Of a stretch of 64,000 nt of DNA, positions 52,083 through 63,777 are shown in pieces. The DNA comes from Balanoglossus misakiensis (taxonomy: Eukaryota > Hemichordata). The notes beneath the pieces were generated by a model. It ran no database searches, was not told where the DNA came from, and was given only the letters and a program-made list of their open reading frames with translations. The translations under genes and the position numbers were made by a program. The DNA is taken from the NCBI GenBank assembly GCA_040954595.2, contig CM082597.2:682001-746000 (forward strand), given 5' to 3'. The stretch's first letter is position 1; each line of letters starts with the position of its first letter.

Positions 52083-53360
52083 TTCGTTGTGAAGTTGCCG
52101 GAGACACACTGGATGCAAGAAAAAAAAATGCAAGTTACATGTCAATAACAGGGTAACAAGCAGTAATTGGTCATTTTTGTCAGATACTCGCCGTAAACGC
52201 GTCACTCACATCACACATGGGCATTTCTGTTGGCCTTTCCGCGTCAGGTATGAAATAATATGAAATAAAAATGTGAAATCCTTCGGAATATGAAACATTT
52301 GAAAGAACTTATAGTTGATACTTACCGAGAATCAAGTCGGGTAACGCAATAAACGTCGTGACTACAAGCGTGTGAACCGTCAGAGAAAACGCACGAACAA
52401 TTTATTCGACGACAGACTTGCATTCGTTCTCAAATACAGCTTAGTCTCAGTTTTCAGGGATCGAGGCATTCACAAAACACTACTTCAAGAGAGTGCAACA
52501 AAATGGCTGAAATTCAAGACCCGGATTTAAGACGACAAAGCCTCGCCATGGGCATAGACGAATCCAACTATTGAATTTAAGAAATGGACAATAAAGTGTT
52601 GGATATAAGTGTATCAGTAACCAAGGCTTAACAATAAGAATAGAGAAAACTAGATTACAAACATAGACCTTCAGTGCCTTTTCTCACGTTGCCAGCTTGA
52701 CAACCTTCCCAGCTGTCACCGCGGTTCGCTCGGTGTCATGGCTATGCACATGCGCCAGGTGTTCTGATCCTTACTCTGCAGGCATTGTTGCCAGGTAACC
52801 GAAGTAAACAAAGAGAAATGTCCAATCATATTTAAGAACTATCCCTTGTCGAACTGAACCAAGTGCGACAACATGTGTACTGGAAAACATGGCAGTAAAT
52901 TATTACTGCAAAATAAAACCAAATGAGGCGCAAGCATTTTGATTTATAAATCATTTATTTGAATTTTGAAACGATTACAATGATTGCACAGCAGATCACA
53001 CGTTTAGTACATAGAATAAGAATGATATTGTAAATACCAGTAAATATAGAGGAACTATGCATTTGTAATCAGCGTAAGATATGCAGCGGGGGACGGTATA
53101 TAGGAGTAGGTAAATACCAAACATCTCAATGGAAGCTATGTTAAAATTGTATTTGGTTGAACAGTCGTTTTTCAGGAATATAATGGATATTTACTAGTCT
53201 CATAAGTCTAGATTAAAACTGGAAAAATCATGGACGGAAAAAGCGCACAGTATTATAATTACTTGGTCTTGTATGTCAGTCTCCAGAAATCATATATCAT
53301 ACTAATGTTATGACATGGAATATCCCAGCTACCCAGTTTCAGCATAGGAAGGTTGTACTT
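52083..53360. other. Upstream region of B-box gene 2 and 3'UTR of B-box gene 3
   Basis: A minus-strand AATAAA at 52954-52959 would end gene 3 about 400 bp after its stop. The rest should hold the promoter of gene 2. No other gene is supported. Confidence 0.55.
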
Positions 53361-54901
53361 CTACCAGTCGTCAGATGTCTCTACCTTGGCTGTATTGTCC
53401 GTGGGAGGCGCTGTATCTCCTTGATTGGATGTCACGGTGCCTGGTCTACTGCCTGCTTTGGACTTGCTTCTGGCAGACACGTTCGTTCCTGGTCTGGATT
53501 TGCCGACGCTCGAAGCCTTGGACGCGGGTCTGCCATTGCTGGTCACGGACATCATTGTGTTTGGTCGTAGGCCTGCCTCCATGATCTTTTGTTCTTCTTC
53601 GTTCAGGTTGAAACCATTGGTCTGTGGAGCTGTCACCATGTAGTTGTTGTTGTTGCTGTGGGTGGTGTCTGGCCGGAAGTTCTGTCCACTTTGGCGCGAT
53701 GAAGATGACGACCGGCTTGATTCATCTGCTCTTGATGACCTTCCGGGGAAATTCTTCGTGTACCCGTTGCCAGAGTTGTTGCTTCCAGTCACCACTTTCC
53801 CTACAACGTTGATGGGCATAGACTCAATGATAACCTCGTTTGGCACGAACTCGTAAGTAACAGGGGCATCCACAGTGATGTCCTTACTGGTCTCCAGTTT
53901 CAGTCTGGCGATGTATTTATTAACGGACAACAGAAATCCAATCTCGTTGCTGGAAGTCACCATGACCCTAGTCTTCTCCATCTCGTACTCCATCTTGGTC
54001 AGGTGTTTGTTGATCTCTGACGTCATGTCATCCAGCATTCTCGTGTTCTTCTGCTGCATCTGCACGACCTGTTTAGTCAGGTTCTCTCCATGCATCTGCA
54101 ACTGTATGATCATCTGGTGCAGTCTATTGGTCAGCTGGTCAGTGTGATCCTTGATGAGACCCACCGTCACTTGACCTTTCTCAGAACTCTTCTGGCGCTC
54201 ATCAATGACCTTTGTTCGCAAGGTCAACCAATCTCTCTTCTTACTCTCGCTTGCCTTCAGGGCCTCTTGGATCTCTCCCTTCTTCCTTTCTCTGCCAGCG
54301 ATAAGCGTCAGGTGCTGGTGTCTTGGCTTGGTGTGGTTATACTCAGCACAGACCATGCATATGGGAATACTACACGTGTTACAGTAGTAGGTCAGTTCAT
54401 TGCCGGCATGTACGTGGCATATCAGAGATTTCACGTATTGGTCAATGGTGGCTCTCTGAAGCTTGTAGTCCTCGTAGGTGATCAGACGATGTTTCTTCAA
54501 CAGGTTGGCGTCTTCGTGGTGTGATCTGCAGTCCTGGCACATCTGCACAGCGCAATCAGTGCAGTACATCTGAGATGGTTTGGATCTGCAGAGAACGCAC
54601 TGGTCTTTGAGAAGGAGTCGTTCTTCTGTTGTTGGTCGGTACGAGATGGTGGTGCTACTGGTCTTTGGTGGTTCTGGTAGAGGCGTTGGATCCACAAGGA
54701 TTATTGGTGAAGGGGAATACATGTTGTAAGGATGAGGAGAATCTTCCCTCTCCATTCCAGGCTCTGCCTGCATCCCCCTGTGGAAAACATTAAAACAGTG
54801 CTATAAAATCCGTGACTACAATGATGAAGACATTTCATGATGGCGGTCTGTTGAGACAGACAGACAGACAGAGACACAGAGAGAGAGATGAGTGAGTGAG
54901 T

Positions 54902-54985
<84 letters not shown>

Positions 54986-55117
54986 AATTGTAAACACTAA
55001 CGTGTCAATGTAGCTGGATATAAAAATGTAGAAGCGCATAAGAAAAAAATATCCTTACTGTGACTCCACCCACTTGACATCTTTCTTCTCATCGACTTGA
55101 GAACTTCCGCTTCCCAT
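53361..55117 (-). CDS. B-box/coiled-coil (TRIM-like, RING-less) protein 3 with N-myristoylation signal
   Basis: Two exons, 55117-55059 and 54777-53361, 491 residues. Exon 1 (59 bases, same phase as genes 1 and 2) encodes MGSGSSQVDEKKDVK. Exon 2 adds a Pro-rich stretch (YSPSPIILVDPTPLPEPP), two B-boxes (CVLCRSKPSQMYCTDCAVQMC; CHVHAGNELTYYCNTC ... CMVCAEYNH), a coiled coil, FLLSVNKYIARLK, and a tail of about 150 residues rich in Ser, Arg, Asn and Gly (SSRSSSSSRQSGQN, SKASSVGKSRPGT) that looks disordered and phosphorylatable. It is the most divergent of the three and the longest. An alternative start at the first Met of exon 2 would lose the acylation signal, but the matching exon 1 in all three genes argues for the longer form. 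Confidence 0.9.
54851..54985. repeat. (GACA)n/(GA)n microsatellite
   Basis: GACA repeats flanking about 60 bp of GA dinucleotides in the intron of B-box gene 3. Confidence 0.97.
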
Positions 55118-57527
55118 GTTTACGTCAGAGCAATATCAGCGTCTACAATATAAGACAAAAATATCAGGGTTGTCAACCAAATCGGGATATTTATTATGCT
55201 GTTGCAATTACATCACTAATTTACCCATTATACGAAACGTCAAATGATTTTGTCATATTTCTTCACCTCCCTTGCCTGCCAACAAATACATTGATGATAA
55301 ATTTCTACTAACACAACAATTTTATCGATTTCTTATCAACACAGTTTGTTTTGGAGACTGTTACCAAAACCTTATACATACTATGACCTGACTCTTACGT
55401 GCGTGATTTGAAACTCCGCGAGAGAAAAAAAATAGCCTAATTCATCGTTTTCTATGGAAAAGTTGGACCTCAAAACAGGAAAATGGGGGATATGACCGCT
55501 ATCGAACGAACACTACATGTAATATGCTTTTAATTTACTCAGGGTATTAGCAATTGGGATTTCCTTATCAGATGAGAGCCCCTCTCTTCATCAGCTCCTA
55601 ATAAATACTCGTTTGATAGAGTCTTGCGTGACATGGAGCGGACTTATTTGATCTACTTATCGGATCATGGTACGTGTGATTTAGTAAGTAGCTCAGATAT
55701 TCGTCATGTTATCTCATAGTTTAGACACTATAGTCAATAGTCATTAATTATAATCACAGCTATTGTATAGGCGTCCAGTTATCGCTGGACTTTGATGATA
55801 TGCCGGTGCTTTCGTTTTGTTTGGTACTGTATGTTTGGCATACGCGCCATCGCCATGGTGATCAGCGATAGAGATTAGCGTTTCTCTGCCACGTCTCGCC
55901 AAGCGTGCAATTCAGTCGGCAAACACGGAAGGTAAAACTACCTTTGGGTCACACAAAATTACAAAATATCTGAGAAAACCCCCAAAACGACAAAATGTCT
56001 ACATGAATATGGAATGAACCCAATATCCATCGAATTGTCAAAAGGCCATGTTATTATTATAAAGACATGAAGCAGTGACTATCTTTCCTAGTGAGTAATT
56101 ACGTCGCAACGCCATCTTTTCTCGTTGCCTCTGTCGTCACCCTCTCAATTCTCACTCTTCCCCTCTTTCTCTGAAGTCGTTGCTAAATTTCCTTGTATAT
56201 TTTGAGCTTCTTCAATCTCACGAATAATCAAGTAGCTATATAGTGAATGACATGTTGGGAGTTATGTCTCATTTGTTGAAGTTCTTTTAAGTTCTTTCAC
56301 TTTACACTTGTAAACTTCAAAGTACTAGGGAAGTCAAAATTAGCAGAAGTGTTTATCGACAAGTCACTGATGTACTTTCTGTTTAATGTACCACGACAGG
56401 TAATTATTATACAATACAGATTGTTTAATCAAATTATTGGCAACGCTGTGAAATCACATCAACTTGAAGTTTGAGAAATTCGAGTACGTTTTTCGAAAAA
56501 AAATACGCTACCACAATCAACTGTCAGCCCTTCAGCCAAATCGTTAATGAAAAAAGCATCAATTCAATTCTCATACACATTTACCACGTACATAATGGAA
56601 ACGTTTACTCACCTACTGTCACCCCGAAACAGCACTGGACGATGCTCTCCGGCCAAAAGTGGAGGCTGGTCTCTTCAATCCCGTTTTGCAGCGTGGCAGT
56701 TGTGTGTTAATTAATGATTAGTCAATCATTATCGGTGATGTATGATCAACTGATGGGGTGAACGCGGGGGTCACTGCACATCGATAAGACCATTTCGTGA
56801 TTCGATTTATATCATCCCGGGAAGCTTAACATATTTCCCAGGGTGTGTCAATGAAATATTTAGTTTTACGAATTTTCCTGGAATCTAACACCGAGAGCTT
56901 AAGTTATAAGACGGATTAAGTGGGAGAGACAGGTTTCCACGACAACGCTGAGCAAGGTGTCATTTAAAAAAATAAATTATGCAGGGGAAAGGTGTTTTTA
57001 TCGCACTGCCAGTTGCTAGTTTAAGTGTTTTTTAAATCTCTACCCGAAGATATTGCGCAAGCTTGATCTGAGAGTAATTTATAAAATGCAGATGTCATTA
57101 CAGTACCAAAAGTTGAAGTCATAAGTATGGGTGACGTATAGTAAATAAACTCGCAATGAAGCTTGTGAAATAAGAAAGAAGTTGTATTACAGATGTTGAT
57201 GGCGCTATTCGTAACAATTATCAGGTTACACGATCGAGTTCTGTATCACAAAAACAGCTTTGATACGCTCTGCTGTAGAATGCAGAAAATGAATTGACTG
57301 ACTGACTGACTGCTTGATTGATTGATTGATTGACCTAAATTTCGCCTGGCTGGCATACATACTTTGTCGTTTATGCAAGGATGATGCCATGCCTTGTGAC
57401 TGGCCTACATTCGCAAGTTGGCATGGGGCTTGCCATGAATGGTAGAAGTCTCACCTTAGGTGCATTTCCGGATATGATGTCAGCATGATGTTTACAACTC
57501 ACTCGGGTCACTGTAGTGAATTACACG
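55118..57527. other. Intergenic region upstream of B-box gene 3
   Basis: About 2.4 kb with no supported gene. It contains a degenerate family B copy near 55447-55490 and a short GACT/GATT run at 57296-57332. The promoter of B-box gene 3 should lie at its left end. Confidence 0.55.
55447..55490 (+). repeat. Degenerate family B repeat (copy 3)
   Basis: CGTTTTCTATGGAAAAGTTGG then ACCTC and a G-run align with 13373-13425. The flanks do not match. Confidence 0.45.
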
Positions 57528-57761
57528 ATGTGGTCACTTCTGTCCATTGTCAATATCATTTCGAGCATTTTCGCCGCCACGGCATGTTTGTACAGCACTG
57601 CCAGTCACCATTGGTTGGAAAACACGTCATCAAACGTTGCTATCGGACTATGGGAGAAGTGTTCGCACCCTGATCATGACCAAGTCATCAAGTGTGTCTC
57701 GACAAGGAAAGAAAACAGAGACAGAAAAAGACAGCTTCAAGATTCGCGCTACACTGAATGA
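57528..57761 (+). pseudogene. Claudin-like first-exon fragment
   Basis: A 77-codon frame starting MWSLLSIVNIISSIFAATA, one hydrophobic segment, then the claudin first-loop signature: Trp29, Gly40-Leu-Trp42, Cys45 and Cys56. After this the frame turns highly charged (STRKENRDRKRQ) and stops. No GT donor with a good context follows the second Cys, and no exons for helices 2-4 were found before the convergent gene at 58369. Either a truncated copy, or a gene whose other exons were not recognised. Confidence 0.5.
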
Positions 57762-58368
57762 AGCCATCACGATGTCTTCGCGAGACAATCAACGGCCAAC
57801 GTGGCAAAGTGGGGGTTCTTTATATAGTGGACACCAGGTGTTATGCACAAACCGCACCAGGTGCAAATGGACCAATAGTGAGGTGTGTAATTGCCGCATT
57901 TAATTAAAATAAACCGGTGTAAGCGCGCAGGCGTGACAAACACAAACTGGCTCTACAGAAACGACATGCACCAAGCGTATATCCAAATTTTATATTCAAC
58001 TGTCACACCTATCAGGTTGGAAGTTAGTACAATATACTCTATATTACATAAAGAGAAGAAAAACAACCGGGGAAATAGCAAAAATAATCGACAGAGAAAC
58101 AGGCATTATCTGGCATAGAACTACCGAGAATTTTGACTTCAAAATGTGTATAAATATAAAATGTAACCCTCACTACGGGTACACATGAGAAAAATGGAAA
58201 TATCACTGATCGAAAATGAATGTTACATTCGTCTCAATCACTGCTGGGAACCAGATAGCGGTGATATCGATTATCCAAAGTACAGCTAGAAGCAAACTGT
58301 CTTGATGGTGGTTTCAACGAAACCTTGAATAATTTCGACGATAGCTGGGCAACTTTACAAGCGACACA
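57762..58368. other. Noncoding spacer and 3' region of the claudin-like gene
   Basis: No supported gene. It should hold the 3'UTR of the minus-strand claudin-like gene; no clear poly(A) hexamer was identified. Confidence 0.45.
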
Positions 58369-59473
58369 CTACAGCTTCAGATACCCCATGCGTGAGCGAA
58401 GTCTTTTGTGCTCCATAACTAACAGAGCGCCCCCAACCAACGCCACAGGTAAGGACAACCAGGCCAGAATGACAGCGTGACCCGGTTTCTCCTCTAATCC
58501 TTTCTTCTCCATTTCTAACGCCATCAGTGACGTGTACATGACGGAGGCAAGTAACACTGGCACAACTGAAAGAAAAACAGTTGAAAGTTACTCCCTGAAA
58601 CATCGTCGTAAAACCATGGCAGATGGCTAGCCAGCAAGCCAACCAGACAGACAAACTGAGGGACGGACAGACAGACGGACGGACAGACAGACAGACAGAC
58701 AGAAAGAAGAAAATACTAGAAAGTCAATCTATCACTTACTGGTCAACATAATGAGAATCCCGGCCACTTTCAGTTTGTTACTGAGAACTTTGACGACATG
58801 AGCGATAAGCAGTGTCCACAGTATACACAGAATGAAGAGACTTGCACATATCATGAAGGCGCGTGCAAAATGAATGTAAGCTGTAATTAAAAAGACAAAA
58901 AACATTGTTGTTATCGATTAATAATTACATGTGTTGATCAGCTAAAGACAGAAGAACCATAGACATGACCTCATGACCAGATAAAGCAGCCATCGTCATA
59001 GACCGAACCGCAAAGCGACTGATACATAAATTACTGTTAACGATTTAACTGATATCGTTGTCAGGTTTAGAGCGCATGATACAAAGTCCGGACTTTAATC
59101 AAATAAAGCCCATGATAGCTTCATTGCTGTCTTTTATCTGTGGATCTCAGGCATGTGTTATTTGTTGGAATACGTAAACGAAAATCCTGACCAATATTTG
59201 AACCTTACAAGAGACGCCATCTTACATTAACTGAAATATAGCACAGGGATTGTGAATATAGTAATTACCTTCAACGCCAACCATTAGAATGTTTTGACAG
59301 ATTACAGTCTCACCAACCGAGTCACATTTGTACCACAGACCGCCATGCGAGTACTTATCGTCTACAACTTCGTGCCAATAGGGTGACACCGTACTATACA
59401 CGTACATCACGGCTGCAATCAGCGATACAAACCATCCGAAAAGCCACATGTAGGTTCTCTCGAGATCAGCCAT
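58369..59473 (-). CDS. Claudin-like four-pass membrane protein
   Basis: Three exons, 59473-59269, 58880-58740 and 58565-58369, about 180 residues. Helix 1 is WLFGWFVSLIAAVMYVY. The first extracellular loop has Trp33, Gly45-Leu-Trp47, Cys50 and Cys59, the W-GLW-C-C pattern of claudins and the PMP22/EMP family. Helix 2 follows FARAFM, helix 3 is LIMLTIVPVLLASVMYTSL and helix 4 is VILAWLSLPVALVGGALLV. The tail RSRMGYLKL lacks a strict PDZ-binding YV terminus. Members build cell-cell junctions or regulate membrane channels; which role applies is open. It is convergent with the claudin-like fragment at 57528-57761. Confidence 0.8.
58660..58705. repeat. (GACA/GACG)n microsatellite
   Basis: Short tetranucleotide array in the second intron of the claudin-like gene. 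Confidence 0.9.
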
Positions 59474-59666
59474 GGTGAAAATCACGGTTGAAAAGTTAAA
59501 CTCACGATACCATTTTACGCGCGCGTCATCAGAGGTAACAAGTGTCGTCGCCTGCACCGTCCCAGCGTTTCACCTAAAATGACCTGCTGAAGAATTCAGG
59601 TAGGAGATAACTGGGCCAAAGTGCGAGATAACATGGCTTGGGAAACAACTAATTTATCATCATCAT

Positions 59667-59672
59667 TTTATT
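59667..59672 (-). other. Candidate poly(A) signal of the SLC6 gene
   Basis: AATAAA on the minus strand about 360 bp beyond the SLC6 stop codon. Confidence 0.4.
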
Positions 59673-59761
59673 TCAGCATACCATACGTACCATAATAAAT
59701 GTACAATTCCATCGTGAAAAAAGTAAAACGGGTTAAAACAAACATTATAGACTTGAAAAAA

Positions 59762-59763
<2 letters not shown>

Positions 59764-59803
<40 letters not shown>

Positions 59804-59831
59804 CCAACCAACCAACCAACCAACCAACCAA
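59764..59831. repeat. (AATC)n/(AACC)n microsatellite
   Basis: About 68 bp of AATC repeats changing abruptly to AACC repeats, between the claudin-like gene and the SLC6 gene. Confidence 0.97.
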
Positions 59832-60033
59832 CATCACTCGCCTTTGAAATAGAAAGTCTGCCTATGCATTGATGGTTATGTAATATAATTTTTTCCATGG
59901 AAGGAAAGTCATCTATGCTAATAATAATTTTTGTTAAAATATTTTGAAATTCTTGTAATGATTACTATAGTCATGGAAAAAAATCCGTTGATAGTATCCG
60001 TTCTTATGACGTTCAGGGGATGACGTCACAAGA

Positions 60034-63000
60034 TCAGGGGTCATATGCCATGTGTTTTCCACGTTGTGACACAGGACCATAGCCTGCTTCCTTACGAAAC
60101 TTGTTAATGGCGGGACCCCAGTCGCTGGTTGCGCTCACGGAATTTGCCAACCTCTGTAACGACAGAGTTCAACAGAAAGAAGATATCAAAACCGAATCTC
60201 TTATTCATGTATTTAACGATTCGGATTTGAAGATTAACTGTTTATATTTCTAAATTAATTTCCTCACAAAAGTCCTACCTGCCAAAGAGGTCCGGTTTCC
60301 TTACAGATCAAATGGTAGGGTATGTATAAAACGAACGCTGATAAGGATGAAAACGTCATCAGCCAACCTAGGATAATGGCCCAATCAGGATACGTGTAGC
60401 GGCCCAGCGTTGGGGGTTTGTATTCAACCCAGTAAAACGCAAAAATCAACTGCAATAAATAAATAAAGACAAAATAGATGGTGACGCGAATGATTATATA
60501 AATATATATATAGGAAGATGACGGTTCTTTATGACAAAATATCAACACTGATAGGATTGATTATTTCTATACTCACGGCCAGAACGACAGGAACGGCAAA
60601 AAGAGGTGCCAAAAATACCACAATCAGCATCATCTTAAACCATCGTGAATGATGTCCTATCATTGCTTGTACGTCCTTGAGGAAGCGAGATATTCCTAGA
60701 AGAGAAGAGGATTTTTTATCGGTGTGGTGGAATCATTCACAACAAGAAAGTTCTCAAACACCAGAATTATCACACCTATATGGACCATTATAAAGGGAAA
60801 TGGAGATGAAAAGGTTACAACTCGATTTATGAAGATGTATATACAGGAATACTTACCATAGAAGATAATAACTACAAGACATTCAATGATTCCAATAATC
60901 ATTGGTAGAAACGGTATCGCATAGGCATCCGCCAAATTGACCCAATATATGCCTGCCTTTTGAGGAAAAGAATAAGACTAGATATGTAACATACATAGGC
61001 ATAGATACATAGATACATAGATACATACATACATAGATACATACATAGATACATACATAGATACATACATAGATACATAGATACATAGATACATACATAC
61101 ATACATACATACATACATACATACATACATACATACATACATACATACATACATACATACATACATACATACATACATACATACATACATACATACATAC
61201 ATACATACATACATACATACATACATACATACATACATACATACATACATACATACATACATACATACATACATACATACATACCTGTGTCACGTGAGGT
61301 AAACCAAGCAGAAACGTTGCAATGCAGAACAACATTGGCACGACCCTCTTCCAAAACGTCCTTCTCCGAGACATAAATTTGATCTCGTCCAGAAATGCCG
61401 TCGTCACTGTTTCCACAATAACAAACTGTGGACGTAATAGACGGAGAAGTTAAGATTGGCTGGTATGTATTCAAACATGTTATTGGAACTTTCATTAACA
61501 AAACAGAAAGGCCAGTCAGACATAAGAAAAGCATGTACAGGTACATACCAGACTATCTACGCCCAAAGTGATCAAGGCGAGGAAGAAGACAGCAGAGAAG
61601 AACGGAGACGCCGGCAGGGTAGACAGGATTGCTGGGTAGACATCAAATGCAAGGCCAGGTCCACCAACAGCCACTTCTTCGATATTCTTTCCCAGTTTAT
61701 GCGCCATGTGTCCAATCATCGGGAAAATGGCAAAGCCGGCAAGAATGCTTGTGAGAGAATTCAGGGAAGATACGACAATGGAATCCCTATGGAAAAATCA
61801 AAGACACCCATAATGATCAACAAATATTTCTACATGAAGAGACAGACAGACATCCGGCTAGCCAGCCAGGCAGACAGACATACACAGGAAGACAGACAGA
61901 CAGAAAGACACCTTACTTGATTTTGTGGGCTTCTCACCTTACTATGTTGTTGTGAAATTTATTGTAACTTGCCATAGTGTAAAGTGGCCCAATAGAGACT
62001 CCAACCGACAACAATAATTGAGAAGCCGCATCTCTCCATATCTGTACGAACCGAAAAGATCATTTTTTTATTATAATATGATTGTTGTTGCTGTCGTTTT
62101 CGCAACATTGAATTATGAACCGTATGTGAATTGGAAATCAGCTGTAATATAATAATTCCGAAACTAAAATGTTGCACACGTCGTGCTTTTACTTACCCCT
62201 GCATTTTTGAGCTTAGACCAATCAGCTCTGCCGATGTAAAAATGAATGCCCTCCCAGGCGCCCTCTAAGGTGCATCCGCGCACAACGAGGATGATAATCA
62301 AAATATAAGGAAGAGTAGCCGTGACGTATACAACCTGAAAAAAATGACTTCATTGTAAAAACTGGCTTGAAAATCTGCACAACAGGATATTCTCAGAAGG
62401 AGCCAAGGTACATATATTTGTTTGAAACACAGCGCTAACAAAACATTCCGGGAAACGCGCGTGTCAGTTTATAACTGACACATACTTTGTCGTTTTCGGC
62501 CACCGTATATCTTACCTTACCAGCTGATTTGATCCCATTTACAATACAGAGATAGACAATAATCCACGCCAACAGAAGAGAGAGAGCCAGATGCCATCGA
62601 ATGTGGCCAGTGTCCTCGATACCAGTCGATACGTTTAAAACAAAATTGCTGTGAATCGAATGAAGATCAATTTCAAAGTGAAATGGAACGAGATTCTTAG
62701 GCGACACAGGACAAACAACTCATGACCCATTGACTTGTATTACATGTTCTTGGCGAGTAACCCGTTACATTGGTTAATTACCAAGTCTCGCGAGATCTCG
62801 CAATTAGCGGGAAATTATCTATTATCTGAATAATTAGTCATACTTAAAATATTCAGCAGATGCCGTGGTTGTTGTGCCGTTCAGTGAATAGGACGTCACA
62901 GCTGTGGCGTTTAAGTAATCGATACATCTGTCCGTATTCCAGTAGTGTCCGCATCTTGCCCAAGGAACAGAGGGCAGGTCAGAAAACGAGGCAAAAAAGT

Positions 63001-63777
63001 AGAAGATGGACCATGCAAGAATAACGCAGTAATAGATGGCTCCAAAGAATATACCGATCAGCATAGTTATCCCGACTCCTGAGTATGCAAACAAACACAA
63101 TGATTTATGTATTTATAATTAATTAATTTCATTCATTCATTCATTCATTCATTCATTCATTCATTCATTCATTCATTCATTCATTCATTCATTCATTCAT
63201 TCATTCATTCATTCATTCATTCATTCATTCATTCATTCATTCATTCAAACAACTAACCTCTGAATAAAGGCGCATAGTTCCAAACTGATACACAACCACT
63301 GCTTGAAAATTGTCCAAGTCCAATCTCCAGAAAAAACAACGGCAAAGCTATGACAAAGAACATCAGGGCGTATGGGATGAGAAATGTCCCTGTGAAGACA
63401 AAATATATGTCAATGGCACCAGAGTTCAAACCTAAGCAAGAACTATTTGAATGCTGAGTGGCGCACATGCCCAAGCACACATTTTCAAGATGGCGACCGA
63501 TTCAGTTGCGCATGCCCATACACTTTCAAGATGGCGTTCGATTCATTTTGAATGTTACAAACAGGACACTTGTGTAGCATAATTTTTACTCGCCTCCTCC
63601 ATTCTTGAAACACATGTAAGGAAATCTCCATAAATTCCCTAGCCCGACAGCGTAACCTAAACAGGTCAGCAAAAACTCAGCTTTGTTTGACCAGTTGCCC
63701 CTCTCTGGGTTTTCATCGGTCACATCGGCTTGTTTACCCTCTGTCTCATCCATGCATTCCATTTCCAGCATGGCCAT
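60034..63777 (-). CDS. SLC6 family sodium/chloride-dependent neurotransmitter or amino-acid transporter
   Basis: Twelve exons: 63777-63594, 63389-63258, 63078-62844, 62648-62516, 62334-62197, 62041-61938, 61786-61549, 61425-61285, 60956-60857, 60695-60577, 60449-60279 and 60153-60034, about 604 residues, the usual family length. Landmarks: TM1 [13 protein letters not shown] and NGGGTFLIPY (sodium and substrate site), [10 protein letters not shown], the large second loop with two Cys ([11 protein letters not shown]) and N-glycosylation sites (NAT, NGT), TM6 [21 protein letters not shown], and TM8 LITLGVDSL. It is a plasma-membrane symporter with twelve helices. Sequence is closest in feel to the GABA/glycine/taurine branch, but TM6 and TM8 differ from standard transporters (VDSL rather than LDSQ; NNIVRD rather than NNCYRD), so the substrate is not assigned. 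The first intron needs a GC donor. The Met start is provisional: the frame stays open upstream to a possible acceptor near 63796. Confidence 0.93.
60998..61284. repeat. (ATAC/ATAG)n microsatellite
   Basis: About 285 bp of tetranucleotide repeat in an SLC6 intron, directly abutting the donor of the 61285-61425 exon. Confidence 0.98.
61845..61912. repeat. (CAGA)n-rich microsatellite
   Basis: Imperfect CAGA repeats in an SLC6 intron. Confidence 0.85.
62771..62825 (+). repeat. Dispersed repeat family A (copy 4) with TCTCGCGAGA palindrome
   Basis: AATTACCAAGTCTCGCGAGA at its left side includes the perfect palindrome TCTCGCGAGA (62786-62795). GGGAAATTATCTATTA follows, matching 43211-43265. It lies in an SLC6 intron. 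Confidence 0.55.
63128..63246. repeat. (ATTC)n microsatellite
   Basis: Nearly perfect array of about 29 ATTC units ending about 12 bp from the donor of the SLC6 exon at 63258. Confidence 0.98.

Noticed and set aside
60899-61546. 215-codon frame rich in Met-Tyr-Val-Cys
   Set aside because: Reads through an SLC6 exon into the tetranucleotide array; the real exon ends at 61285.
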